Source: Bradyrhizobium valentinum
GTDB lineage: Bacteria > Pseudomonadota > Alphaproteobacteria > Rhizobiales > Xanthobacteraceae
Length of the DNA: 34,167 nt
Direction of reading: 5' to 3'
NCBI RefSeq assembly: GCF_001440405.1
Contig: NZ_LLXX01000223.1
Span: forward strand, 70,018-104,184
How positions within the stretch are numbered: the stretch's first letter is position 1; each line of letters starts with the position of its first letter. This document shows, piece after piece, positions 25,422-33,350 of the stretch. The notes below the pieces were generated by a model, which did no database searches, had not been told where the DNA came from, and saw nothing but the letters and a program-made list of their open reading frames with translations. Made by a program: the position numbers and the translations under genes.

Positions 25422-25943
25422 ATGGCAAAGGCATCATTTCCTTCCGACACGATCGTGTTCAAGGCCTCGACCGGCGGCAACAGCGCGGGGAACGGTGGAA
25501 ACGGTTACAATGAGGGCAATATCATCAGCAACCCGAGTATCAAGTTCGAGCCGACCAACAAGGCCGAAGGCGCCGACGTCCACGTCAAGAACGGCGATGA
25601 CGTTTACCAGAAGGCATACTGGGACGCCGGCGGCGCGAATGCGAAGGCGGAGAAGCATTCCAAGGCAGAGGGCGGAAAGGCCGTGTCGAACGGCGACCAG
25701 GAATCGAAAAGCGGCCATAACAAATCCGACGTGGATGCCAACACGAAGGCCTATCAGGACAACTGGCTCGCTGCGGACCAGAGTCAGACGGTGATGGCCG
25801 GCGTCGGCGGCGACGGCGGAAACGACAACAAGGCGGAAGGTGGGGACATCTACTTCAAGGCCAGCATCGAATCCGCGAACTTGAACGACGTGCTTAACGA
25901 TTCCAAGTATTTCCATATCGACGATTCAGGCATGTTCAGCTGA
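25422..25943 (+). CDS. Second repeat-module protein, putative type I secretion substrate
   Basis: A 173-residue acidic/hydrophilic protein. It contains one copy of the module found in the upstream protein, split in two: GGNSAGNGGNGYNEGN near residue 17, and AYQDN...ADQSQTVMAGVGGDGGNDNKAEGG near 110-145. Between them is a charged, low-complexity insertion (GGANAKAEKHSKAEGGKAVS and onward, rich in K, E, S, D). It has no signal peptide or cysteine, and ends IDDSGMFS. GGGAG before the ATG fixes the start; the frame is open upstream to 25212 but without protein-like sequence. It lies 113 bases before the exporter start. Function unknown; export by the adjacent system is inferred. Confidence 0.85.
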   Translation: MAKASFPSDTIVFKASTGGNSAGNGGNGYNEGNIISNPSIKFEPTNKAEGADVHVKNGDDVYQKAYWDAGGANAKAEKHSKAEGGKAVSNGDQESKSGHNKSDVDANTKAYQDNWLAADQSQTVMAGVGGDGGNDNKAEGGDIYFKASIESANLNDVLNDSKYFHIDDSGMFS

Positions 25944-26055
25944 TCCATGCCTGTGTGGGGTGAGGCCGGCGGCGCAATGCCGCCGGTTCTCAATTCGTCG
26001 CGGAGTCGACGAGGAATGGGCGGAAGGTTCGGACTTCAGATCTGGCGGGACCGCA

Positions 26056-27792
26056 ATGCTGATGCCACCGCTCCAGCCGCAGACAATGTCACCACCGCGG
26101 ACGCCGTTGAATTCGGCGCTGCGGGCGTGCGCGGGGGCGCTCGGACTCGTTTTCGCATATAGCTGCAGCTACAACCTTCTTCTTCTCGCGCCTTCCATCT
26201 ATCTGCTTCAGATCTATGATCGCGTGCTGTCGAGCCGCAGCGGCGCTACGCTCCTGATGCTGACGATCATCGTTGCGTTTACCGTCGTGGTTGGCGGCGT
26301 GCTTGATGCGCTGCGCCGCGCTGCATTGGGCCGGATGGGCGAGTGGCTCGAAGAAGAACTCCATCCGACAGCGCTGTCCGCGTGCTTCAAATACGCCTAT
26401 GCCGATCGGGCGCGGGCATCGGAAGCCTACCGCGATCTTGCGATCCTGCGTCAGTTGGCCCAGTCCGGCGCCTGCTCGACCTTGTTTGACGCGCTCTGGA
26501 CACCACTCTTCCTCGGCGTTCTCTTCCTCGTGCATCCCTTCCTGGGAGTGATAGGCGTGCTCAGCGTGCTTTTCCTGCTTGGTCTCGGGGTTGCCGAGGA
26601 CTGGCTGACGGAAGCACCGCTGGTGCGGTCGGCTGGCGCGCTGACGAGGAGTCAGGGATGGTTCGGCATGGCCGTCGGAAACCTCCACGTGATCAGGGCC
26701 ATGGGAATGCTCGACGGCGCCGCGCGCCGCATCGGCCAGGCTGCGCAGGATGCGAGGAGCCAGCAGGAGGTGGTCCAACGCCGCCGCGAAACCATCATGC
26801 TGATCTCCAAACCAGCGCGGGCGCTGGCGCAGGTACTGATCATGGGCACTGCCGCCTGGCTTGTCCTGGAACAAAGCAGAAGTCCCGCCATCATCTTTGC
26901 CACGACCCTGTTGTTCGGACGCGCGCTCGCGCCCGTGGAAGGGGCGGTTGCAGGCTGGAAGGCATTCGCGATGGCCTTGGCCGCCTACCGCCGGCTCAAC
27001 GACGCCATGTCTGCTGTCACCTCGGTTGCGAACGTCAGGCGGCCCCTGCCGGAGAGGCCGAACGGCGGCCTCATCGTCGACAACGTTGGCGTCGCCGTGC
27101 TGGGATCGGACCATTGGATGCTGAGGGATGTGTCATTCAGTCTGGCACCCGGTGAATGCCTTGGCATCATTGGTCCATCTGGCTCCGGCAAATCCACGCT
27201 CGGCAGGATCATCACTGGAATCTCCGCACCGACGTCCGGTTCGGTCCTGCTCGATGGCATCGATATGCTGGCCCCGCACGATTCGGACGGTGGTCGGCGC
27301 CTCGGATATCTGCCGCAGGATATCGATCTCGTCGGAGAAACAGTAAAGGACATCATTGCACGGCTGGACGACGCCGATTTGCAGAAGGTCATTGAAGCAG
27401 CCAAACTGGCCGGTCTTCACGAAACGATCATTCGGCTGCCGCATGCGTACGATACGGTCGTCAACGGCGGAGGGGCCAATCTCCCACGTGGGTTTCGCCA
27501 GCGCCTCGGCCTTGCACGGGCGTTTTTTGGCGACCCGCACCTCGTGGTCCTCGACGAGCCGAACTCCAGCCTGGACAGTCTCGGCGAGCGCATGCTTTTC
27601 GACGCCATTGAACGGATGAAGGCGGCCAATACAACTGTCATCATCATCACCCACCGGATAGGGATTCTCGGCGCAACGAACAAGCTTGCCATCATGCAGG
27701 GCGGCGCGGTCAGCGCATTCGGCGACAGCAGGGAGATTTTCGAAAGGTGTTTGGCAAGGCCCCAAGTTGCTTCGCGCGAACCTGTCTCATGA
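26056..27792 (+). CDS. Type I secretion ABC exporter (PrtD-like permease/ATPase)
   Basis: A 578-residue fused membrane/ATPase protein of the PrtD/HlyB class, without an N-terminal peptidase or CLD domain. The membrane half has about six helices (LGLVFAYSCSYNLLLLAPSI, then the YDRVLSSRSGATLLMLT loop). The nucleotide domain has Walker A GPSGSGKST at residues 373-381, Q-loop YLPQD, Walker B LVVLDEPNSSLD and H-loop IIITHR. The signature motif reads NLPRGFRQRLGLARA instead of LSGGQRQRIALARA, a marked departure. It overlaps the adaptor gene by ATGA. The start at 26056 is chosen because upstream in-frame sequence to 25960 is not protein-like. No outer-membrane TolC partner is encoded here. Confidence 0.93.
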   Translation: MLMPPLQPQTMSPPRTPLNSALRACAGALGLVFAYSCSYNLLLLAPSIYLLQIYDRVLSSRSGATLLMLTIIVAFTVVVGGVLDALRRAALGRMGEWLEEELHPTALSACFKYAYADRARASEAYRDLAILRQLAQSGACSTLFDALWTPLFLGVLFLVHPFLGVIGVLSVLFLLGLGVAEDWLTEAPLVRSAGALTRSQGWFGMAVGNLHVIRAMGMLDGAARRIGQAAQDARSQQEVVQRRRETIMLISKPARALAQVLIMGTAAWLVLEQSRSPAIIFATTLLFGRALAPVEGAVAGWKAFAMALAAYRRLNDAMSAVTSVANVRRPLPERPNGGLIVDNVGVAVLGSDHWMLRDVSFSLAPGECLGIIGPSGSGKSTLGRIITGISAPTSGSVLLDGIDMLAPHDSDGGRRLGYLPQDIDLVGETVKDIIARLDDADLQKVIEAAKLAGLHETIIRLPHAYDTVVNGGGANLPRGFRQRLGLARAFFGDPHLVVLDEPNSSLDSLGERMLFDAIERMKAANTTVIIITHRIGILGATNKLAIMQGGAVSAFGDSREIFERCLARPQVASREPVS

Positions 27793-29294
27793 AAATCTCA
27801 TTCGCTCACATCAACTTTCGGAAGCTTCGACGGTGGCTGGGATCGGCGGCGCCGGCGCTCGACCGGCTGCGCGGTGTCACCTGGATCCGCATCAAACGTT
27901 TTCACCGGCTCATTGCGCTAAGCGGATGGGCTCGTCTGAAAATTGCATTCGCTCACGTCGAGATCTGGGAGATCCCACGGTGGTTGAGATCGGCGCCGCC
28001 GGCGCTCCGCGACCGACTTCGCGGTATCACCTGGACAGGAAATCTGCTGGTTTGCGGCTTCGTCGTTGGTCTCGGTACCTGGTCAGCCTATGCCCCCCTC
28101 GAAAGCGCCGCGATTGCTGTCGGCACCGTCGAATCCGAGTCGAGCCGCAAGACGATTCAGCACCTTGAGGGTGGCATCATCAGGGAAATTCTGGTCGCGG
28201 ACGGCGACGTTGTCCGCGCCGGACAAACACTGATCTCGTTGGAAGACACCAAGGCTCGTGCCGAAGCCCAGAGCCTGCAAGGCCAGTTGTGGGAGGCGGC
28301 AGCACGAGAGGCACGGCTGCAGGCGGAACAGCAAGGAGAAGAGCGGGTGTCGTTTCCTGCCAAGTTGGAGATGGCGCAGAAGACGAGCCCGTCAGTCGCA
28401 GATGTCCTTGCGGGGCAGCAAGCCATCTTCGAAACGCGTCGGCAGGTCTTTCAAGCGCAAGCGGCCGTAAATCGGGAAAAAAGGTTGCAGGTGGAGAAAG
28501 AGATCGAGGGCCTCAGGGCGCAGGAAAGCGCGGCCTCAAGGCGCATCGAAATCGTCCGCGAAGAAGCGGCGACCGTCGCCATGCTCGTTAACAAGGGACT
28601 TGAGCGGCGTCCGCGTCTTCTGAACCTTGAGCGGGAGATGGCTGACATCGAGGGACGGCGGGGTGAGATCGTCGCGCAGATATCGCGCGCCGGGCAGGTT
28701 ATCAACGAATCACAGGCAACTCTTCTCAAACTCGAAAACGACCGCCAGAACGAGATCGCGCAGTCGCTGCGCGAGGTGCAAAACCAGATTTTTCAGATAC
28801 GCGAGCGACTGCAGGCGGCCGACGACCAACTGTCGCGAACGGCGGTCAAGGCGGCCCAGGATGGCGTCGTAACAGACCTGAGGATTCATACCCCAGGCGG
28901 CGTCATTGGCGCCGGCGCGCCTCTCATGGATCTGGTTCCCCGGCAGGATCGGCTCATCGTGATTGCGCGCGTCAGGCCCGAGGACATCGATGTGGTCCGT
29001 CCCGGACTGAGCGCCGACGTGAACCTCTTACCCTACAATGAGCGCCGCGTACCACGGCTCCATGGCACTGTGACGCACGTTTCTGCCGATCGTCTTGTCG
29101 ATAAGCGCACAGATCAGCCCTACTACGCAACGAAGATTCGAGTGCAGGATCCGGTCGGCGCCGGGATCGATGGTGTCCAGATTGTTCCGGGAATGCCGGC
29201 CCAGGTGTTCATCAAGACTGGTCGCGGCACTGTGGCGCTCTACGCCCTCAGGCCTCTGCTCGACAGCTTCAACAGCGCGTTCCGCGAGGATTAG
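27789..29294 (+). CDS. HlyD/PrtE-family type I secretion adaptor
   Basis: A 501-residue membrane fusion protein linking the ABC exporter to an outer-membrane channel. A long N-terminal cytosolic region (about 1-83) contains two similar copies of a 31-residue unit: KISFAH...LRGVTW (2-32) and KIAFAH...LRGITW (51-82). A transmembrane helix follows (GNLLVCGFVVGLGTWSAYA, about 84-102), then lipoyl/beta-barrel parts (QHLEGGIIREILVADGDVV), a long alpha-helical hairpin about 180-350, and the C-terminal VRPEDIDVVRPG and PGMPAQVFIKTG signatures of T1SS adaptors. Start and coupling come from the ATGA overlap at 27789-27792. The family normally has only a short N-terminal tail, so the duplicated tail is unusual. 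Confidence 0.92.
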   Translation: MKISFAHINFRKLRRWLGSAAPALDRLRGVTWIRIKRFHRLIALSGWARLKIAFAHVEIWEIPRWLRSAPPALRDRLRGITWTGNLLVCGFVVGLGTWSAYAPLESAAIAVGTVESESSRKTIQHLEGGIIREILVADGDVVRAGQTLISLEDTKARAEAQSLQGQLWEAAAREARLQAEQQGEERVSFPAKLEMAQKTSPSVADVLAGQQAIFETRRQVFQAQAAVNREKRLQVEKEIEGLRAQESAASRRIEIVREEAATVAMLVNKGLERRPRLLNLEREMADIEGRRGEIVAQISRAGQVINESQATLLKLENDRQNEIAQSLREVQNQIFQIRERLQAADDQLSRTAVKAAQDGVVTDLRIHTPGGVIGAGAPLMDLVPRQDRLIVIARVRPEDIDVVRPGLSADVNLLPYNERRVPRLHGTVTHVSADRLVDKRTDQPYYATKIRVQDPVGAGIDGVQIVPGMPAQVFIKTGRGTVALYALRPLLDSFNSAFRED

Positions 29295-29326
29295 AGCGGG
29301 ACCAAAACTGCGAACTCAGGCAGCCC

Positions 29327-30103
29327 TCAAGATGACCGCACTCGCAAGTGCGCATGACCGTTTAATTGCCGGCTCCAGCGAAGCACCGCCTCGGTGCGGT
29401 TGCGCGCGGAACATTTTCGCATGATGCGCTGAATATGCATTTTTACGGTGTTTTCCGAAAGGTTGAGCCTGACGGCAATCAACTTGTTGGGAAGGCCGAG
29501 CTGCAGCGCCTCGAGCACATGTTGTTCGCGTGGCGTAAGGTCGACCATCGCCCTCTCCGGAACAAGCGTGGTGGCGCCGTTGCCTTCGTGGAGTTCGGAT
29601 ACTTCGGGAACGTCGAGATGTTCCGATAGCGCCTTGAGGCTCGACGTACCACCTTGCTCAACGATCGGTAAGGGTCGATAGACCCCACCGGCGAGAACCA
29701 GACGTAATCCGGCGATGGCTACTTCGACCGGAATCGATTTCGGGAAAAAGCCACGGACCCCCCGCTGCATCGCGGCCGAAATCGTCACCTCGTCGTCACG
29801 ATTTGACAACAGGGCAACGGATGCTTTCGGACAGAATTCTGAGAGAAACGCGAGACTGACCTCAATCGCAGGGTCAGTGATCTCCTTGTCTCCGATATTC
29901 AGCGCGATCAGGCGAATATCTCTGCCTGAGAACCAGCTCAGACCGCTCGTCGTTGCCATCTCGACGATTTCGAACCCAGTGAGTTCTCTCTTGAGGATGT
30001 TGAGGATGCAGGTACGCGCCAGGACATGTTGTTCGATGATCACGAGCACCGGTGATTTCTGTGATCCCTGGGCTAGTTCCGCGGTATTAGTAAAATCGTC
30101 CAT
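29327..30103 (-). CDS. LuxR-type regulator with degenerate receiver domain
   Basis: A 258-residue DNA-binding protein. The N-terminal part (about 17-145) follows a response-regulator receiver fold (PVLVIIEQHVLARTCILNIL ... VALLSNRDDEVTISAAMQRG ... GFFPKSIP). The phosphoacceptor position reads LIALNIGD, with N69 instead of Asp. The signalling Lys (K122) is kept. The C-terminal GerE helix-turn-helix (188-245) reads LTPREQHVLEALQLGLPNKL, then LSENTVKMHIQRIMRK. It is convergent with the adaptor gene, 32 bases apart, so it may regulate the secretion locus without phosphorylation (inference). Start at 30103 follows GGGGATATC; in-frame ATGs at 30166 and 30184 lack a ribosome site. Confidence 0.88.
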   Translation of the reverse strand: MDDFTNTAELAQGSQKSPVLVIIEQHVLARTCILNILKRELTGFEIVEMATTSGLSWFSGRDIRLIALNIGDKEITDPAIEVSLAFLSEFCPKASVALLSNRDDEVTISAAMQRGVRGFFPKSIPVEVAIAGLRLVLAGGVYRPLPIVEQGGTSSLKALSEHLDVPEVSELHEGNGATTLVPERAMVDLTPREQHVLEALQLGLPNKLIAVRLNLSENTVKMHIQRIMRKCSARNRTEAVLRWSRQLNGHAHLRVRSS

Positions 30104-30310
30104 GATATCCCCGAATTCAGAGTAAATGCTGAGCCACTCCACCAGTTTCTGATTTCCATTTTCCATGGAGCGAGTCTGCCCCACACACTCTGCAGCGAAT
30201 TGCTGCCTATCGCGACGTTGCTCACGAACTTCGCGTTCGCTCGTAGGAACGTCGTCAGGACCTTCTGGTCCGCCGCAATAGATCCTTGGAAGCGGTCCTA
30301 CCGTTCCAGG

Positions 30311-30916
30311 CTAACTGCAAATATTGCGATACGCGCTCGCTGCCGCCGAATTCGCGGAGCCATTGACGACGTATGCTTCATCTTCCGTTACGAGATACAG
30401 AAACGGCCAGTCTCCGGCATCGTCGCCTGAACCCATTTTTCTTTTGACACGGCCGCAAATGGTGTCGATGGGCTTCCCGAGCGTATTTTTGCGGATGGCC
30501 CGTTTCATCTCGCCAAACTCGGCAGATGCCGGGTCCTCCAGCTTCGCAGCAATCGTGGTCTTCGCCTTGGCAATGACTGGATCGGACGTCTCAGCGGGTC
30601 GATCAGATGCCGGGGCCTCTACTTTCGCTTCGATCATGGCGGGCTTCGACTTTTTCTTAGCGAGTTGGGGCCTGTCGCGGACGTGGGCTGCCGACGGCTT
30701 TTCCGTCTTCGTCGCGATCGTGGACTTGACGTTCGTTGTCGCGGAATTGGTCTTGGATGACGCTGGCGCGGGCTCAATCGACCGGCTGAGCGCCATGCCG
30801 TTGAGACAGCCGGACCCACTCGCGTCCGTGCATGCCTCCATGCTCGCTTGCGGCGGTAAAAGGCAGCTGCAGCCAACCAGGGTCGCAGCCAGAACACCAA
30901 TGAGAAGCGTTCTCAT
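30311..30916 (-). CDS. Exported lipoprotein, hypothetical
   Basis: A 201-residue lipoprotein. The signal peptide MRTLLIGVLAATLVGC has a lipobox (LVGC) with acylated C16. A low-complexity linker rich in Ala, Ser, Thr and Lys (about 40-125) leads to a C-terminal domain: DPASAEFGEMKRAIRKNT ... IDTICGRVKRKMGSGDDAGDWPFLYL. The latter is like the small domain with PxSAxF and a CGxVN-like motif found in many periplasmic proteins of unknown function. GAGGG precedes the ATG. It lies 207 bases upstream (in its own direction) of the LuxR gene and is transcribed the same way, without a certain functional link to secretion. Confidence 0.8.
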   Translation of the reverse strand: MRTLLIGVLAATLVGCSCLLPPQASMEACTDASGSGCLNGMALSRSIEPAPASSKTNSATTNVKSTIATKTEKPSAAHVRDRPQLAKKKSKPAMIEAKVEAPASDRPAETSDPVIAKAKTTIAAKLEDPASAEFGEMKRAIRKNTLGKPIDTICGRVKRKMGSGDDAGDWPFLYLVTEDEAYVVNGSANSAAASAYRNICS

Positions 30917-31114
30917 GCTAATCCCTCATGACGGGGGCCTGAGTTCCGCTCGCAGTTCTTGCGGCGATCTAAATTTTGCGCTGGTTGTCTATCATTTGCG
31001 CAAAAGTATTAACTGCTCATTAAGCGCCCGGCTTTCGCCGCGGCAAGCTTTTGCATCGTTAATGCCGGTGCATTCAAGTCTTGCGGCAGGTGCAGGCCCA
31101 TATTTCACGGGCTT

Positions 31115-31163
31115 GATGGTGGACGCACAAGGGATCGAACCTTGGACCTCTCCCGTGTGAAGG
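31115..31163. repeat. attL-like 49-bp copy of tRNA-Val 3' end
   Basis: These 49 bases are identical, in the same orientation, to 33883-33931, which is positions 29-75 (with CCA) of the intact tRNA-Val plus two flanking bases. They diverge right after. This is the usual footprint of a tyrosine recombinase at a tRNA. The pair bounds a 2.8-kb segment (31115-33931). The following 31164-31477 stretch has no supported gene. Confidence 0.85.
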
Positions 31164-31477
31164 CTGCGGGTCAATTTTGATCTGACAATAAATTCAAAAC
31201 TTGCAATGCATCCAGCGATCTGCGCACGGATTTTGCACGGCTACGACCCTAAGCGGACACTCGGGAGTTCGTGAACCGCTCAGTCTCGCCTGCTCGCAAC
31301 CGACATATCCTGCTGTCAGAGCGAGGCCGGACGCGACGCGGCTCGACCTTTGCCGCCGCTTTTGACCCGAAGCCGCCATTTTCCGGCCGCAGCGTTCTAC
31401 GAACGGCAAACTCTATGGAAAACGAATAAAATTGTTTGCGCTTTGCCGCCGATGAATTTCCTGCAAGGGCTTTACTG

Positions 31478-31942
31478 ATGGCCGATCATGCCGATCGGAT
31501 CGAGAACTCCAAGATGCACTCGCTCAGGCTCATTCTGCTCGCAGTCGTAGTCGTCATCTGCGACACGTCGGCAATGGCAGCGCAGCCGACAATCACCATT
31601 GCGCAGCTTGAGCGTGCGCCAGAACTCGATTGTGCGACCAAGCTCAAGGGGCTCATCATTGATATCGACGAACTGCTGGCGAAGAACCCACGCAACCTAG
31701 TTGATGTGTACGAGGTGTTTCACCGCCATTTCCCTATCAACCGCTGCGGCATGGATGAAGTTTCTCTCATTGTGAAGACATCGCGGTATTTTCGGAGCAT
31801 ATCGATGAACGGACCGAAGATGCATGTATACTCGCTTAACAGCGAGACCGCGTCTTCGCGCGGCGTTGCCGTGTCTTTTGGCCTCACGGATGCCGGCGAG
31901 TTAGTCTTTCCGTTCGCGATATGGTCGCCATCATTTTTATAG
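31478..31942 (+). CDS. Secreted hypothetical protein
   Basis: A 154-residue protein with an N-terminal signal peptide (MHSLRLILLAVVVVICDTSA after a 12-residue lead). Cleavage is expected near AMA-AQ. The mature part has two cysteines (ELDCATKLKG and INRCGMDE) and no known domain. The C-terminus is compact and aromatic (ELVFPFAIWSPSFL). AAGGGC precedes the ATG at 31478; the internal ATG at 31514 would give a shorter, more classical signal peptide, so the start is uncertain. It lies inside the tRNA-bounded segment, probably acquired. Transcription would end at the strong terminator at 32031. Confidence 0.7.
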   Translation: MADHADRIENSKMHSLRLILLAVVVVICDTSAMAAQPTITIAQLERAPELDCATKLKGLIIDIDELLAKNPRNLVDVYEVFHRHFPINRCGMDEVSLIVKTSRYFRSISMNGPKMHVYSLNSETASSRGVAVSFGLTDAGELVFPFAIWSPSFL

Positions 31943-32004
31943 GCCATCCACTGCGACCGTTCGCGGTCGTGAACCGCAGAAGAAGCCTGAGAGTAGATGT
32001 CGGG

Positions 32005-32063
32005 GGCCGTGGGCGACACGGCCATTGAGAAACCCGCCGGCCCACAAGGGCGGCGGGTTTTTT
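32005..32063 (+). terminator. Double stem-loop ending in a rho-independent terminator
   Basis: The first stem is GGCCGTG/CACGGCC (32005-32023). The second is AACCCGCCG/CGGCGGGTT (32031-32059) followed by a run of six T (32058-32063). It ends transcription from the secreted-protein gene 90 bases upstream, or from a short RNA in 31943-32063. This is one of the clearest intrinsic terminators in the window. Confidence 0.85.
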
Positions 32064-32235
32064 GATTTAGGCCGTGAACCCATAAATCGACCGAGCTGAC
32101 GGCTCGCGAGAGTCCGCTATGCCCCGGTAGCGATCAAATTCTGCATCGCAGCGAAATGACGCGATGGGCCAATTGCAGAAGTGACCAGCTCCGTTGTAGG
32201 TTTAAGTCACTCGGTCTCGGCGCATTTCAATCCAG

Positions 32236-32886
32236 ATGGAAAAGAGAAACAAACTTCTATCCGACTTGGCCGATCGCATTGTCGTAACCTCGCCAGATCG
32301 AACGGTCCGCTTCGCCATCGACGGCGTCGACGGGGCCGGAAAGACCACATTCGCCGATGAACTCGGAAGCCTCGTCGCGACTAAGGGGCGGCCTGTCATT
32401 CGAGCATCAGTAGACGGATTTCATAATCCCAAGGCGGTCAGATATAAGCGTGGGCGACATTCACCGGAAGGCTTTTTCGAGGACTCGTATAATTACTCGG
32501 CCCTGAAGCGATATCTGCTAGACCCGCTAAGCCCCGGTGGTTCTCGCAGGTATCGTCGAGCAATCTTCGATCATGTGACCGACGACATTGTACCTGCTAA
32601 TGATATGGAGGCACTGCCGTCTTCCATTTTGCTGATAGACGGCATCTTTCTGCATCGGCCCGAACTGCTCGCCTACTGGGACGCCTCAGTATTCCTCCGA
32701 ACGGACTTTGCTGTGTCCGTTGCGCGGTGCGCTTCGCGCGATGGCTCGTCACCCGACCCAGCGGCTCCATCGAACCGACGGTACGTTGAGGGACAGCGGC
32801 TTTATCTTCGGAGCTGCCAACCGGAAGCGAAGGCCACGATCGTAATCGATTACAACGACCTTTCGGCCCCCTCGATCGTGATCTGA
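32236..32886 (+). CDS. Uridine-kinase-like P-loop phosphotransferase
   Basis: A 216-residue cytosolic protein with a kinase-type P-loop AIDGVDGAGKTTFADEL (GVDGAGKTT at 30-38), then ASVDGFHNP, the nucleoside-kinase substrate region, and YNYSALKRYLLDPLSPGG. The ILLIDGIFLHRPEL stretch resembles the Walker B region of uridine kinase/phosphoribulokinase-like proteins. The substrate could be a nucleoside or other small alcohol. Ribosome site is weak (TTTCAATCCAG). The gene is isolated in the tRNA-bounded segment, with no pathway partner. Confidence 0.82.
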   Translation: MEKRNKLLSDLADRIVVTSPDRTVRFAIDGVDGAGKTTFADELGSLVATKGRPVIRASVDGFHNPKAVRYKRGRHSPEGFFEDSYNYSALKRYLLDPLSPGGSRRYRRAIFDHVTDDIVPANDMEALPSSILLIDGIFLHRPELLAYWDASVFLRTDFAVSVARCASRDGSSPDPAAPSNRRYVEGQRLYLRSCQPEAKATIVIDYNDLSAPSIVI

Positions 32887-33031
32887 GCAGTTCAACGACA
32901 AGGTCGGCTGTGGGTCATTCGCGACGGGGCCGGGCCAGCAGCAAATCCGGCAATGTCCCTTATGCCGCCGGAAGCGGAAGGAAACTTAGAGCCCTAAGTG
33001 CCAGCCCGCGTCGTGGCGACGGAAAGTTTCT

Positions 33032-33349
33032 TCACGCCACGGCACGCTTCTTCGGCTTTGCATTCGCCGCCTGAGCCGAAAGGCGGATTCCCATAGCTCC
33101 GATGACCCGCATGATGGTCGCGAACTCCGGGTTTCCACCCGCTCCGAGGGTCTTATAAAGACCCTCTCTAGTCACCCCGGCAGCCTTGGCGACCTCGCTC
33201 ATACCCTGCGCTCTGGCAACAACATTGAGGGCGTCACGGACCTCGGCAGGGTCGCCGTCAGCGAGAACGATACTCAGATACTCGGCCCGAGCTTCCGGGG
33301 TGCGAAGGTGCTCGGCGGCGTCGAATTTTTTAAGCTTGCTGACTTTCAT
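33032..33349 (-). CDS. HTH antitoxin of a HigBA/RelE-type module (addiction-module antidote)
   Basis: A 105-residue antitoxin of the family known as probable addiction-module antidote (paired with a RelE-like killer). It starts MKVSKLKKFDAAEHLRTPEA and contains LSIVLADGDPAEVRDALNVV, then a helix-turn-helix in MSEVAKAAGVTREGLYKTLG, followed by GNPEFATIMRVIGAMGIRLS and a Lys-rich tail. GGAGGA before ATG gives the start, two bases after the remnant toxin stop codon. The gene is intact. It probably represses its own operon by binding the palindromes at 33631-33681. Its toxin is broken, so it is now an orphan antitoxin. Confidence 0.92.
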   Translation of the reverse strand: MKVSKLKKFDAAEHLRTPEARAEYLSIVLADGDPAEVRDALNVVARAQGMSEVAKAAGVTREGLYKTLGAGGNPEFATIMRVIGAMGIRLSAQAANAKPKKRAVA

Positions 33350-33350
33350 C

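Noticed and set aside
29295..29326. Terminator between the adaptor and LuxR genes
   Set aside because: Only 32 bases, with no stem of useful length and no T-run.
31194..31409. 71-codon minus-strand frame in the gene-free stretch after the left repeat
   Set aside because: No ribosome site, no domain pattern, and biased Arg/Ser composition typical of chance frames.
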